A stretch of DNA of 13,381 nt, from NCBI GenBank assembly GCA_004802705.1, contig SGPL01000743.1, positions 1 through 13,381 of the forward strand, written 5' to 3'. Source of the DNA: Bondarzewia mesenterica. Taxonomy: Eukaryota; Basidiomycota; Agaricomycetes; Russulales; Bondarzewiaceae. A program made the translations under genes and the position numbers. Numbering within the stretch: position 1 is the stretch's first letter; every line of letters starts with the position of its first letter. The notes under the pieces are model-generated. The model was not told the DNA's origin, did no database searches, and saw nothing but the letters and a program-made list of their open reading frames with translations. This document shows positions 1 through 9,470 of this stretch, piece by piece.

Positions 1-210
1 ATTATCGTTGGTGTCCATCTTGTATGGGCAAAAACCATACACGATCAGTATTATCTGTTAAAAATTAGTTAAATGTTGTGTTTGCTAGCGTTAACAGTTG
101 GTTACTGATAGGAATCGAAAAATATCGGGCGGATGCTAGACGTTCGCATATTTTTGTCTGATAACAACCTTCATAATATCTGTTCCCTCTGCCTTCCTGC
201 TCTTCACCAG
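1..210. other. Gene-free left edge upstream of the F-box gene
   Basis: AT-rich sequence with stops in all three forward frames. The only plausible structure is an acceptor CAG at 208-210 behind a pyrimidine-rich tract (about 181-208), which could end an intron leading into the F-box exon. A GTCTGA donor at 156 would give a 55-nt intron, but the short ATG-started exon at 133-155 joins it in the wrong phase, so no first exon can be supported. Confidence 0.4.
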
Positions 211-1591
211 AAATCAGCTACCATCATGCAGACATTTTGCCTGTGCATTGTCCTCCCGAGGTCATCTCAGAGATCTTTTTTCAGGCCCTTCCCGATGATT
301 CTCGACAGTCAATCTCTATCGAAGCATCTCTGATTCTACTCACACGCATTTGCAGGAAATGGCGAGCCATCGTGCTTTCGTCGCCTCGATTATGGAATGA
401 GTTCAGCATAGCAGACACGAGAGCGTGGAGTGACGAGTCTATCGAATCCTTTTGCGACGTCGTGGATGCTTGGCTTCTTTTGTCAGGAGCTTTGCCGATC
501 TCTTGCCATCTGGTATCGCAAGGTCCACGTTCATTTTCTCGTCTTCTGGACATTCTCTGTTGCCATGCTCATCGCTGGAAGAGTGTCATGATCGAAGGTG
601 ATGGGCCATGTCTTCCCCTCCCTCTCGGTCATTTCCTTTCATTTCTTGGAAAATTTAGACCTGAATTCCGACTTTGACGCAGAATCTTGCATATATGCTC
701 TGCTGGCGTGCATACGATCTGCCGCCCCACATCTTCACTCAATGGTTATCTCATTGGCAACCCACTTTCATCGAGCTCGCACTGCTATGGCTGAACTTGA
801 CACGTCTCATTGTGAAATCTCCTATTTTTGACTGTTATCCTGTGTTCGATATGGCACAAATTTAGCCAACGCGGGCCAATGCAGGAATTTGATTCTTCTT
901 GGAGTCCACATCTGGTCATGCTCTCAGTGGATTTGTCCCACGTTCCGTATCACTATTCCCTGACTGCGTCAGCTGGCACTGACCGTCCTGAATTCACTCA
1001 TTCTCGACTCTACTCTTCGCGCCTTGATATTGCCTGAGTTGCAAATTCTTGAACTATGCGCAGGTCGATCAGTGCAGGCCCCACTCTTACATACGGCACT
1101 CGTTGAACTTTTCTCTCCATGCGCTTCTTCCATCATTAGCATGGATCTCATACGAGTAGACGTGCCTGATGAGGAATTGATGCATGTCCTGGAGAATCTG
1201 CCGAATCTTACATCTTTGTCTCTCAGCCGGACGGGATCGGCTGCAGTAATTTTCACCTCACTCATTCTTCAATTTTCTGGCTCAGGGCACCTTATTTTTT
1301 GGTCAAAACACACGACTGGAGAAGCTCCAGATTGGTCGCGACGTGCTCGACATGTTGGACCGGAGACTGCTTGAAATCCCTGATGACAGCAGCAAGCCTT
1401 TGGTGGATGCGATTGAATCGCGTTGGCGATTGCCGCCGAATGCCATTGATGGAGACGAGAAGCCTGTCTCTCATCTCTCTTCAATTTATCTCGAACCAAG
1501 TCATTGGAATGAGATGCAGATAGCAAGCCCAGATGTCTATGCTCGTATTGCCGCCTGTTGTTTGGAGGGACTCACGTTAAATTTCCATTGA
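211..1591 (+). CDS. F-box domain protein with LRR-like region, five exons
   Basis: Probable substrate-recruiting subunit of an SCF ubiquitin ligase, of the large expanded F-box family of mushroom fungi. Seen: an N-terminal F-box (PPEVISEIFFQALPDD, then ICRKWRAIVLSSPRLW) followed by leucine-rich stretches such as ILPELQILEL and LENLPNLTSLSLS. The C-terminal motif PLVDAIESRWRLP is common at the end of these proteins. Proposed exons are 211-597, 659-811, 866-903, 973-1245 and 1286-1591. Introns 598-658 (61 nt, GTGATG..TTTAG), 812-865 (54 nt, GTGAAA..TTTAG) and 1246-1285 (40 nt, GTAATT..CTCAG) each restore the frame. The third, 904-972, has a good CTGAC branch site but a weak GTCCAC donor. This gives about 384 aa. 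There is no in-frame ATG: the frame is open from 177, so the start is either in an unseen upstream exon or lost. The family call is firm; the exact ends are not. Confidence 0.72.
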
Positions 1592-2110
1592 AGTATTGAT
1601 AAGGGACAGGTGGGTGTGTCCTAATACATGTAGTGCTGGATGTATGACGTTGACATTGATTCCAGTCGGCGCTGGCGGTAGTGTCTGCATAGCCCACTAG
1701 TTCCACCGCCATGTGCTTCTTCCCGCCTAATATCTGTATTATGTCCAACGCGAGATATTGTTACTACCACGCCTCGACTCATCGTTTTATCTCCTCACTG
1801 CTGATGTTTGTTCTTTCTGGCTGCGCTAGTCCCAAACAGCGGTTCATATTCCAACATTCACATTCATAAAATTCCATTCATTTTCTTTGCTATTCAGATG
1901 GGAAGCACTGTTCCTCCATCTTTCCCTGCAGGCTCAGATTGGAGTATTGACCATTTACAATCACCGTGCCGGGCGCTTGATGATCCCATTTATTTTTCAT
2001 CACCGTGATTGAAGATTGTTTTGAAATTCAGCTATCTCGAATAAATGACAACTGGCCGCGTAAATTCTGATCATTGGTTTTCTCCCCTGGCGACCTCTAC
2101 TTATCCCTCG
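1592..2110. other. Intergenic region, no gene seen
   Basis: Between the F-box stop and the next minus-strand gene. An ATG-less open stretch at 1808-2008 has a low-complexity, Ser/Pro/Ile-rich translation with no recognisable motif. Most likely the 3' flanks of two convergent genes. Confidence 0.5.
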
Positions 2111-2688
2111 TCAGATGTTAGAGACTAGACAGTAGTAATATTGACCACGACAGCTTTGGTGAAGACCCAGACAATGGAGGAGACGATATATCATGAATCC
2201 ATACACCCCTCTGTCTGTTCCTTGCATATTTCCCAGTGGTAGGCCGGCCGTACCTTCGAACGCATTCATGATGATTTTATTTGCTTTTGTGTCTACATGC
2301 AAGAAGTTGATATTGACTTTCCCTCCACCGGGTAGAAATCTGGCCAGGTCCGGCTTCTCGTCAGCACTACACTTCCAAGGTGAGAATTGCTGCATGCACG
2401 ACTGAGATATCTTGAGAAGATCAGGTGCAAGTTCACCTAAAGCGTCCAGTGAAGTCGAATTGTTGGGCAAAGGCGTCGATGAATTATTCAAAGTTGGAGA
2501 CAATTGTAATATGCAATAAAGCAGGTGTTCTGGTGTAGCTGTGAAAAGTGAGGTAGGGCTTACCGTCGCGCTCGTTCATGAAGATGTTCTGAGCAATTGA
2601 GCAAGAAGCACGCCTCGCAGACACGCCGTCGCTTTGTTCAAGCGTGTCCTTCCCTTACAGCATATACCTCAAATTTGCAGCATAAGTG
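2111..2688 (-). CDS. Unrecognised gene or gene remnant, minus strand
   Basis: I do not recognise the product. The longest open piece (2503 down to 2111) reads like protein: a Ser/Asn/Thr-Pro stretch (STPLPNNSTSLDALGELAPD), then PWKCSADEKPDLARF and GGGKVNINFLHVDTKANK. The frame continues upstream as APEHLL-like sequence (TPEHLLYCILQLSPTLNN) and, across a possible intron at 2539-2563, into SARRASCSIAQNIFMNERD. That intron would be only about 25 nt although it has a GTAAGC donor, a CTCAC branch and an ACAG acceptor. The 5' end is undefined because a stop lies just upstream of about 2688 and I found no convincing earlier exon. The 3' end may use a further intron (GTGTAT..CAAAG) to end at a different stop near 2104. 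It sits tail-side of the dead transporter on the same strand. It could be a real small gene, a remnant, or chance. Confidence 0.33.
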
Positions 2689-3105
2689 ATGAAGGAATAG
2701 GCGAAGAAAATAACAAATCATCTGAGTCACAACACAGGCACATAACTTTAAGCATCATAAAATGGGAGAGGGAGGTAAATATTGTGCATATTTATGGAAG
2801 CTACGGTGCCATGTATATCAATTCATCTCTAATTCATGGGGAACATCTGACCTGGTGTTCTCTTCGAGGCTCCAATCCTTATCCACAGCAGTATGCAAAG
2901 GGAGATGCTTCATCACGAGGCTGGAGAGCAACCCCAATCCAGTAATGCCCACGAACACCTGCCAAATGACCTTAAGACTGTCCGCAAAGGCCACGCGCAC
3001 GTCCATTTTCAGCGGCTCAGGTAGCCCTGATATCAGCGGTATCGTGGCATAGGCAATCGCTGTCCCCTCAGGAAATTCAGATAGAAATTCGGCGGGCATC
3101 CGTTT

Positions 3106-3108
3106 TCA
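3106..3108 (-). other. In-frame TGA stop in the MFS pseudogene
   Basis: Lies between GTVLQNEL and KRMPAEFLSEF in the last exon. Relatives have a basic residue here (LQNEL-K/R-KRLP), so CGA to TGA at a CpG is the simplest explanation. Confidence 0.75.
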
Positions 3109-3423
3109 AAGTTCATTCTGAAGTACGGTGCCACCAACAGTTATACCCCATACCTGGCGAAAGTGTATATAAGAATTGATAGGAAGAGAACATGATATGA
3201 GCACAGTTATACCTGAGCAAAGTTGCGGAGGAACATGAAGAACGCCAGAGCCAGAGCATTCTGCGAGACTGGTACTGATGAACCTGTCAGCAGGTGTAAA
3301 ATGGTGATCACTGAGGAACGTACGAGGCGCAAGAAGAGGGAAATATGTCATCGTCGTCAGGATGCCGATACCCACACCTGCCAGGATTTCAAAGCCGATC
3401 GCATGGCCTCGAGGAGTGTCTTC

Positions 3424-3426
3424 TCA
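3424..3426 (-). other. In-frame TGA stop in the MFS pseudogene
   Basis: Seventeen codons after the TAG, between LLSTL and EDTPRGHAIGFE. The context CTG-TGA-GAA fits an ancestral CGA arginine changed at a CpG. No intron covers it. Confidence 0.75.
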
Positions 3427-3474
3427 CAGTGTACTAAGAAGGCCGACACCGAGCATGAGAAGTACCCATGAAAT

Positions 3475-3477
3475 CTA
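3475..3477 (-). other. In-frame TAG stop in the MFS pseudogene
   Basis: Lies between VNKMHQYRPQL and ISWVLLMLGVGLLSTL, where relatives usually have Trp. A single G-to-A change from TGG would explain it. No GT-AG intron that keeps the neighbouring conserved residues can remove it. Confidence 0.75.
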
Positions 3478-5009
3478 CAGCTGAGGACGATATTGGTGCA
3501 TTTTATTGACTGACACTCCCGATAAGATGCCGATCGGAGCCAAGATTAGAGCCACTCCAAGCTGGTCAACACCCGCTCCAATGGGGGAAGCACCTTTGCA
3601 GACTTGGAAGTAGACGGGAATGTAATCTGGCTCATCATATGATGAGCTGGAAACTCTTGAAATTACCACAAGAATACTCACAAATAACCCCAAGCATGAC
3701 GACTGGCATGACAAACATCTGCAGATATCCACTCAGGCTTGTAAACGTGGACATCAAAACGAAAGGAACCTAGTCATATCCCGGTTACATTGAGATTGAG
3801 ATGCCGATCCAGAGATGAAGCCACTACGTACGATGGGATGTTTCAGGATTAAGGCTTCATATACAACAAAGGCAGCTAACCCAACAAGGCCGAGAATAAG
3901 AGGGACAAGAACAAGGACTGAACTCCATGGGTGCTCGACACTGCTCCAAGTCAGAGCAATGACACAAGATGCTGTAGAACCAATGATGAGTACATTTCTG
4001 CTGTGTTCGACTGAGAAGAATTTTGAGGATTGCACCAACACTACACTCACAACCAGTCCATCCATTTGAACTTCTCTCTCAAGGTACCTGGAGGGGTACG
4101 AACCCTGAGGAATAAGAACATAAGGACCGCCGCTATCCCACAGATCGGAATATTGAGATCTGGGAGAGAGCATTGAGTTTTGCCAAACTGGAGAAGCAGA
4201 AATACGCACAAAAGAGCCATCTCCACTGGCCTGCCTGAGTGAGCCCACCGCCTACGATGGGACCAACGCCACTTGCGACCGCCCAAGCGCTTATGCAAAT
4301 CCACGCTGTCAAAAGACGAAGCTCGACGATATCCTTGTGACCTACATTCCAATCAGACCGTTATATACCCCTCGTTCGTGAAGGGGAACGAGATCTGATA
4401 TGATGATGGCCGTGGTGGAAGCGATCCCTCCTCCTCCGAGGCCTTGAACCGCTATGGGAAAAAATGTCAATTATGCAAAGGTAACCAGAGAGGTCGATGA
4501 CTCACTTCTACCAGCGATCAAAAAGTTCATGCTGGTGGCTGCACCACAGAGAGCACTACCGATGGCCATTAACAACAAGGATGCGAGCATGACGATTCTT
4601 CGGCCAAATATCTGCTCTACCTCTAGCAGAAGGAGACGAGGAAGGGAAATTCGAACGCACCTGAGCTAACCCTCTGCTAAGAGGTATAAGAGCCGTGGCA
4701 GACAGCGCATATGCCGATCCAATCCAGACAAAGGTGGACCCATTCAGATCGTTGACGATTTTTGGGAGGGCCGTAGAAACTGCAGACTTTCAAACTAATG
4801 TCAGCTATGCGAACTATCTTGAGTTCCAAAAATCGGAGCGTACTAGCTCCAGTGCGGTAAGAACTGTCGAGATGCCGATAGCAAGGAACACTAGCCAAAA
4901 TCTGAAATCGCGTGGGGACCTTTCAGGGGGGCAATGGTTGTCTAAAGCTCTCAGTATTAGCGGAGGATCCAATGATTACATGGGCGGTAGTGTCAAGTTT
5001 TGCAGTCAT

Positions 5010-6083
5010 TTCAAGGTGGCGGAAGGTGCGTCAGTGAGACGGGGAACGTAGGAGGTTCTGAGGACAAGACTTCGTTACTGGTTGGTTGCGGGCAAAAGGC
5101 TATGGAACCGTGGAGATGGGGGGTTGAGCGTTGAAAGAGGACATGCACCAGCCATCACACCGCATGAAAGGGCGGAAGCTTTCAGTCCACGATGGAAGCG
5201 TAGTAGCATGGCTGTGTTCGCAGAGCGGGGGTTAACACGAGTGGGCCACTTTACTCATTCCCACCAGGACGGTCGCTGACCGGCGTCGCGGCATCATGAA
5301 GTGGCTGGGGTCCTCTGGGGTCACCTTGAGCGCTTTAGCGCCCATGCTCTCGGCGCGGCTGTGATAACGACGGAAGCGATTTGATTGGCCCAATCACGGT
5401 CAGCGCTCGCTTCAACGTTTCAACATTCACATTCAACTCCTGTTTCCTCGTTTACATGATATGGAAACTTGATAACGGCACGCGGGGTTCTCAACAGAAT
5501 CAAGAGTGATCCAACTTGAATACGTAACGTTGTCTCGCGACGGGATGTGATTTTGAAAGATGGACTGTCGATCAGCTTTCGTCACGTCCATTTTCGTGCC
5601 GCCCGGATCTCAGATCTCATCTTTTGATCATGGTCCCCTATGGTCCCTCGGAACGCTCAGCTTGCGAAACAGGTCACTGGCAGCGCCCGATCATGCACAC
5701 GAGTGGCGCGCATGAGTCTTGTTCCATGAAGATTCTATCCTAGATCGGACGTTCGTGAGTTTGTTGGAGCCGGGTGCAAATGCATCCCAGCCGAGTGCCC
5801 GGTCCCCTTCCGACGTAGAAGAAACTATGCTACTTCACGCGTCACACGTTGCAGGTAAACTCAGGCGCCCAGCTCCAAGGCCCCGTGGGATTCCATGAAC
5901 AAATCCGGCCTGCGGGATCCCACACACCCAGCAACAAGTTGCTGGATGCCCTCCATTACCCTCTTTCATCAGGAACCGGATACAGCTTGTGCTTTAGTAC
6001 TGCTCTTACTTCCTGTCGACCACTCGTTACTGAGCCATCTGCGATGCAAGTCAATAGGTCCCGCTTGATCCGACTAAACTCTG
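5010..6083. promoter_or_regulatory. Divergent intergenic region between MFS and DUF829 genes
   Basis: About 1.07 kb between the start of the minus-strand transporter and the start of the plus-strand hydrolase, so it should hold both promoters. No convincing gene: the open frames at 5082-5279 and 5849-6142 lack motifs, and the second lies in a different frame from the DUF829 exon it overlaps. The only clear regulatory-looking element is the CCAAT palindrome at 5383-5395. A short near-repeat, TATGGTCCC-like, occurs twice at about 5629-5648. Confidence 0.5.
5383..5395. promoter_or_regulatory. Palindromic CCAAT-box pair
   Basis: GATTGG-C-CCAATC is a perfect 13-nt palindrome that presents a CCAAT box on both strands, the recognition core of the HAP/NF-Y complex. 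It lies about 375 bp upstream of the transporter ATG and about 690 bp upstream of the DUF829 ATG. Function is inferred only from the motif. Confidence 0.35.
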
Positions 6084-7169
6084 ATGTCTTGCTCTCTAAT
6101 CCGGGAGACGCGACGACATCTGATGCCATGCATCCATCGTGAGTGCTGCGCTACGTAGTGGCACAGACTTGAATGGGTTCTGATACATTCTTTCCGAGTC
6201 GATAGAGTTATCCTCTTATTTTGCTGGAGTATGGAATCTCCTCTGTTTCAGAATTTGCCCGACAACTCGCTGACTGTGCCTTTCAGTGGATGCACGCCTT
6301 CCGCATTTGCAGAAATACGTAGACGGGTTGGGGTCTGCGTATCCTTCATCTACAATTGTTCTCATCAGGTCATCTTCATCCTTCTACCGGACCTGTCAGA
6401 GACAGTTGGTTCGTCCCATAGGCATTTCCAAGGCCATCGTACATTTACATTTCCTTTAGGAATCAACCGTCGAGCCTGTTGTAGATATCATTCGCAAAGA
6501 GAAGAGTCGCGGTTCACAATTCCGAGGCATCCTTGTTCATGTCCTCTCCAACGGTTGGTTCGCTCATAGTATACTGCATCTTCCCCCCCGTTTATGTGAC
6601 TGCTTCAACCAGGCGGAGGTTTCCAGCTCGTGATACTTCGCAAGATTCTCGCGAAATCGACAGCCTCGGATAACGCCGACACCTCAGCTGCACCAACTGC
6701 CCTCATCCTCGATTCCACTCCAGGTGACAACGGCCTCGCATCCGCCATTAGCTCCATGGCTCCGAAGAACCGCGCACTTCGTCTGCTGGCCATCTCCATT
6801 ATCAGCCTTCTCTACGCCGTATTTTCTGTCATCAACAACGTAGCTGGCAACCCTCCAATTTTCAAAGAACTCCGTGACATCCTCAACTCTCCCAACCTGC
6901 TGCCCTCCATCACGAATTCCAAGGACCCTAAAGCAACTCCTCGGCTTTACATTTACTCCGAGTCTGACCGTATGACGGTTGCACCAAAGGTCGCTGCCCA
7001 CATCGAGGACGCAGTGTCCAAAGGCTTTGATGTGACAGTGGAGAAATTTACCAATAGCGCTCATGTTGCACATGCACGGAGCGACCCAGAGAGGTATTGG
7101 GGTGCAGTCCATAGGCTTTGGATTAAGGCGGCTTCTTCTGCTGGAGTTTCGACTTCTGTTTCGACTTAA
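6084..7169 (+). CDS. DUF829/TMEM53-like alpha/beta-hydrolase-fold protein
   Basis: A member of the eukaryotic DUF829 (TMEM53) family, predicted alpha/beta-hydrolase-fold proteins, often membrane-associated; the substrate is unknown. Proposed exons are 6084-6138, 6199-6228, 6287-6408, 6460-6553 and 6613-7169, giving 285 aa. Introns of 60, 58, 51 and 59 nt keep phase. Seen: VILLFCWMDARLPHLQKY (the family's ILLFGWMGA-like first strand), YPSSTIVLIRS, the nucleophile elbow VHVLSNGG with Ser99, TALILDSTPGD, a hydrophobic segment LLAISIISLLYAVFSVI around 157-173, TPRLYIYSESDRM with Asp219, and SAHVAHAR with His251. All three triad candidates are present. The start at 6084 (MSCSLIRETRR) is the first ATG in the correct frame after two stops. 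The intron 3 donor (GTTCGT) is the least typical site. Apparently intact and of normal length; the N-terminal exon is the least certain part. Confidence 0.85.
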
Positions 7170-7606
7170 GGTTCAAGGTAGTATGCTCGCAGTCGCGCGA
7201 TTTGTACTACTGCACGTTCGCTAACAGAATGGTGTCAGAATGAGTGTATTTCCAGGCCACCGATAAGATCAGGCACAGATCCCATGCCGAAGCAAAGAGT
7301 CGAACAGGTCAGGACACTGGTTCACCTTGACGCAATGATAGCAGACAGCCTAATTTCGGTCTGAGGTAAAGTCGAACTTGGATGCAACACAATACGGCTT
7401 GTGCACATACGTACTGCCAGCATCATGATGACCGCAAGGATCAAGCCGAAACGAAAATCGCATAACGTCAGTTAAGCGGACGTCAACATAGAACATTCAA
7501 TAATTTCGACTAGACCGGACCCATTATGGGCGATAGCAGGGAGCTCTGTACACATCTGATACATATAAATAGAAGCGAGGAATACAACGCACAAACGAAG
7601 AAGCAG
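7170..7606. other. 3' flank of DUF829 gene and intergenic DNA
   Basis: No gene seen. It ends in a TATA-like TATAAAT at 7564-7570, 37 bp before the ATG of the weak small-gene candidate that follows. Confidence 0.4.
7564..7570 (+). promoter_or_regulatory. TATA-like box
   Basis: TATAAAT followed by A-rich, C-poor sequence up to an ATG at 7607 (context AAGCAGATGG). Spacing suits a fungal core promoter with a very short leader. Support is motif plus position only. Confidence 0.25.
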
Positions 7607-7915
7607 ATGGATGGGAAAGGTGGTTCGATGAAACGTGATGTGAGCCCAAGCCTATGCCCCTGTCATTTCCTTTCCCTGGTTGGTGTCATAGAGCCCTGAT
7701 TGGTGTCAGACCGCTTGGAGCCCGTCGACATTCCACCAACCGCATCCTCCGCGGTAGAAGATGCTGATGCAACGGCAAAAACAGCCGTCAGCCGGGGAAC
7801 GAAAGGACTTGAGCTTGGCCTCATATTTCAGAGCGCCCGGTTGTTGTGTATCTACAGACGAGAGGGAGGTGGCCTCTTGCCCAAGGCGATGATTGAAAGG
7901 ATCTGGCATCGATGA
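7607..7915 (+). CDS. Candidate small two-exon gene, 77 aa, unrecognised
   Basis: A first exon at 7607-7634 joins, across a 75-nt GTGATG..GTCAG intron (7635-7709, with a CTGAT branch-like site), to an open frame at 7710-7915. Together they make 77 codons in phase. The protein begins MDGKGGSMK and continues RLEPVDIPPTASSAVEDADA then TKGLELGLIFQSARLL; no family is recognised, and there is no signal peptide. The opposite strand is also open over almost the same span (7921 down to 7706), so length alone is not evidence. A TATA-like box lies just upstream. Could easily be chance. Confidence 0.22.
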
Positions 7916-8338
7916 TCTCAAAGGAGTCAGGAGCGAGATGGGGGATGCCTTTGGTTCGCATGTGCGTCTTTCTCAATCTGCGCTGGAGTTTACATACGTA
8001 TCTCTTCTCATCTTACATCGTTCCTATTTCTTAAAGCTCTGATTGATCGCTGCAGTTTTCCGATCTTATTGGACTGTACCTTTTCTTGTCTTCGAGGTCC
8101 AAATCTCGAACATGTCTTGACAACCATATTTGAAGAACCACGCATCTGTATCTACTGTACGCCTCCTTCTGCCGAGGTTGCACGAGCGTAGCTGCCCGGC
8201 ACATTTCCGTGCTGAAAGGCGGTGACCGAATGAAAAATATCCAACGGAGACTGCTTTCAGTCATTAACGTTCACTTGCAGCGCCGATGATGGATGGTCGC
8301 AGCTTTTTTAAGGAGACCGGAGACATTGTCATGAGCGG
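7916..8338. other. Intergenic, no gene seen
   Basis: Short open frames here have no recognisable motifs. Probably the 3' flank of the minus-strand gene that ends at 8339. Confidence 0.4.
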
Positions 8339-9470
8339 TCAACCCGAAATCATCGTCCAGCTGTTAATGGCATCAGTCATGACTATATTTATTAAGCCTA
8401 TGCGAACAAAGAATGAAGTGTCAACATGAGATGAGATTGTAGCCAGCGGATCCTCAAAGACAACGCAACCCAAGTGTATACGTACTGGATTGTGTGAAAT
8501 TGGTTGTTTGTCCGGAGACCCGAGCGACCGTGATAGGGATAGAGACAAGCAGATGCTCTGAACTATACAGGAGAGAAGAGCAACCAGAAAACTTCAGGGC
8601 AACACCTGTTGAACTTTGGGAAATTTGAATCTCTGAGATAGAAGTCGAAATTTGTGATACCGGACGAAGAGTCACTTGGGAGCGGTTCTCAACATGGATT
8701 CCTACAGCGTGGAAGATAGAGCCCGTAGTATATTCGTCATGATTGGCATCTTAGTGCTCGCCAAGGGGAAACTTGATCCTGAAGGCGTCCACTCATGGAG
8801 CCTTGAAAATGCTCTGCTCGGTGTGATATCGTCGCATTCCAGATGTCCGGACCTTCAAAGGCACCGTACTAGAAACAAGTCAATGCAGTCACAAACGTGT
8901 AGGGAAGATGAACCCACCTTGTGCGTGTCATAGGAAAGAAGACGGCTTGGAAAGAACCCGACCGGTGCGACGGTCGTGTTGATCACACTGGGCCCTGTGG
9001 AAGCGCGCAGGTCTGAATCGACATTGAGGTGAGAATCCTCATTATCTTGCCTATCTGAAACTATATATATGTCTGGAATCTCACTGTTGATGAGTATGAC
9101 ATACCTGGAAGTCACTGTTTCACGGAGCTCTAAAGGTTGTCATTCACCCGTGCACCAAGTCGAGCTTATGTGAACCAGATGAGGAGGTAGAACGAGAGAT
9201 GACGGGAGCGACGAGTACAAAAGGAAAAGGCTCAGCCAAGTCCCGCTGTGGTCATGGTGAATGCGCAATGAGAGTTGAAGAGCGAGCGCGGCGTGATCAG
9301 TCGGTCAGTAGAGCTCTGTTTGGGCTCGTAAGGACGTGCACGAGGTTCATGACCTGTCGCAGAGTCTCAATCTGAGCGTCGTTTCCCGCAAAACCGCGGA
9401 GATGGAATTCGAATAATACGAATATACCAAACGTGTTTCTGACTTCCTCTTCGCCGACACATCCCATCAT
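8339..9470 (-). CDS. Unrecognised eight-exon protein, about 241 aa
   Basis: I do not recognise the family. A chain of open pieces joins in phase from an ATG at 9470 to a stop at 8339. Exons are 9354-9470, 9176-9245, 9085-9129, 9013 excluded, 8918-9012, 8793-8868, 8486-8749 and 8339-8397. Introns are about 108, 46, 72, 49, 43 and 88 nt, with donors such as GTGAGA, GTGGGT and GTACGT and acceptors TAG/CAG/AAG. Protein pieces include VLFEFHLRGFAGNDAQIETL, AEPFPFVLVAPVISRS, RASTGPSVINTTVAPVGFFP, YGAFEGPDIWNATISHRAEH, YTTGSIFHAVGIHVENRSQV and LLVSIPITVARVSGQTTNF. The middle is moderately hydrophobic and the C-terminal half is Ser/Thr- and beta-strand-like. The first intron (GTCATG donor, 108 nt) and the 43-nt intron are the least secure. 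The frame also stays open past the first donor to a stop at 9297, so the 5' exon could belong elsewhere. Existence of a gene is likely; its function is unknown. Confidence 0.5.

Larger units (their letters stand above)
2818..5009 (-). pseudogene. MFS transporter (DHA2-type, 14 TM) pseudogene, 11 exons
   Basis: Remains of a major facilitator drug/H+ antiporter of about 551 codons. Seen: cytosolic N-terminus from ATG at 5009, first TM segment FRFWLVFLAIGISTVLTAL, motif-A-like QIFGRR, motif C (SGVGPIVGG), then NIPICGIAAVLMFLFL, SPIGAGVDQLGVALILAP, FLRNFAQVWGITVGGTVLQ and a C-terminal TM in ADSLKVIWQVFVGITGLGLL. Ten introns (4787-4843, 4612-4660, 4452-4505, 4290-4345, 4160-4209, 3998-4050, 3770-3831, 3627-3681, 3284-3323, 3154-3212) have GT-AG ends and join in phase. 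Lesions: one extra base in a six-G run (4926-4931) shifts the frame near codon 28. TAG at 3475-3477 falls near codon 366, TGA at 3424-3426 near 383 and TGA at 3106-3108 near 456, each inside family-like sequence. A Gly-to-Arg-like change is also possible in PLSRGLAQ. Family assignment is confident. The frameshift alone could be a homopolymer error; three nonsense codons together argue for a dead gene. Confidence 0.85.

Noticed and set aside
3815..4069. Plus-strand open frames opposite the MFS gene (3223-3471, 3815-4069, 4454-4669, 4695-5051)
   Set aside because: They are antisense to exons whose minus-strand translation matches MFS transporter motifs.
4922..4934. The C/G-run frameshift as proof of gene death
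   Set aside because: A single-base difference in a homopolymer could be a sequencing error, so it was not used alone; the call rests mainly on the three nonsense codons.
5849..6142. 97-codon open frame on the plus strand
   Set aside because: It overlaps the first DUF829 exon in another frame, does not begin with a convincing start, and has no recognisable sequence.
6231..6569. 112-codon open frame over the middle of the DUF829 gene
   Set aside because: It runs through two introns in the wrong frame; the spliced alternative frame gives the conserved RLPHLQKY and LSNGG motifs.
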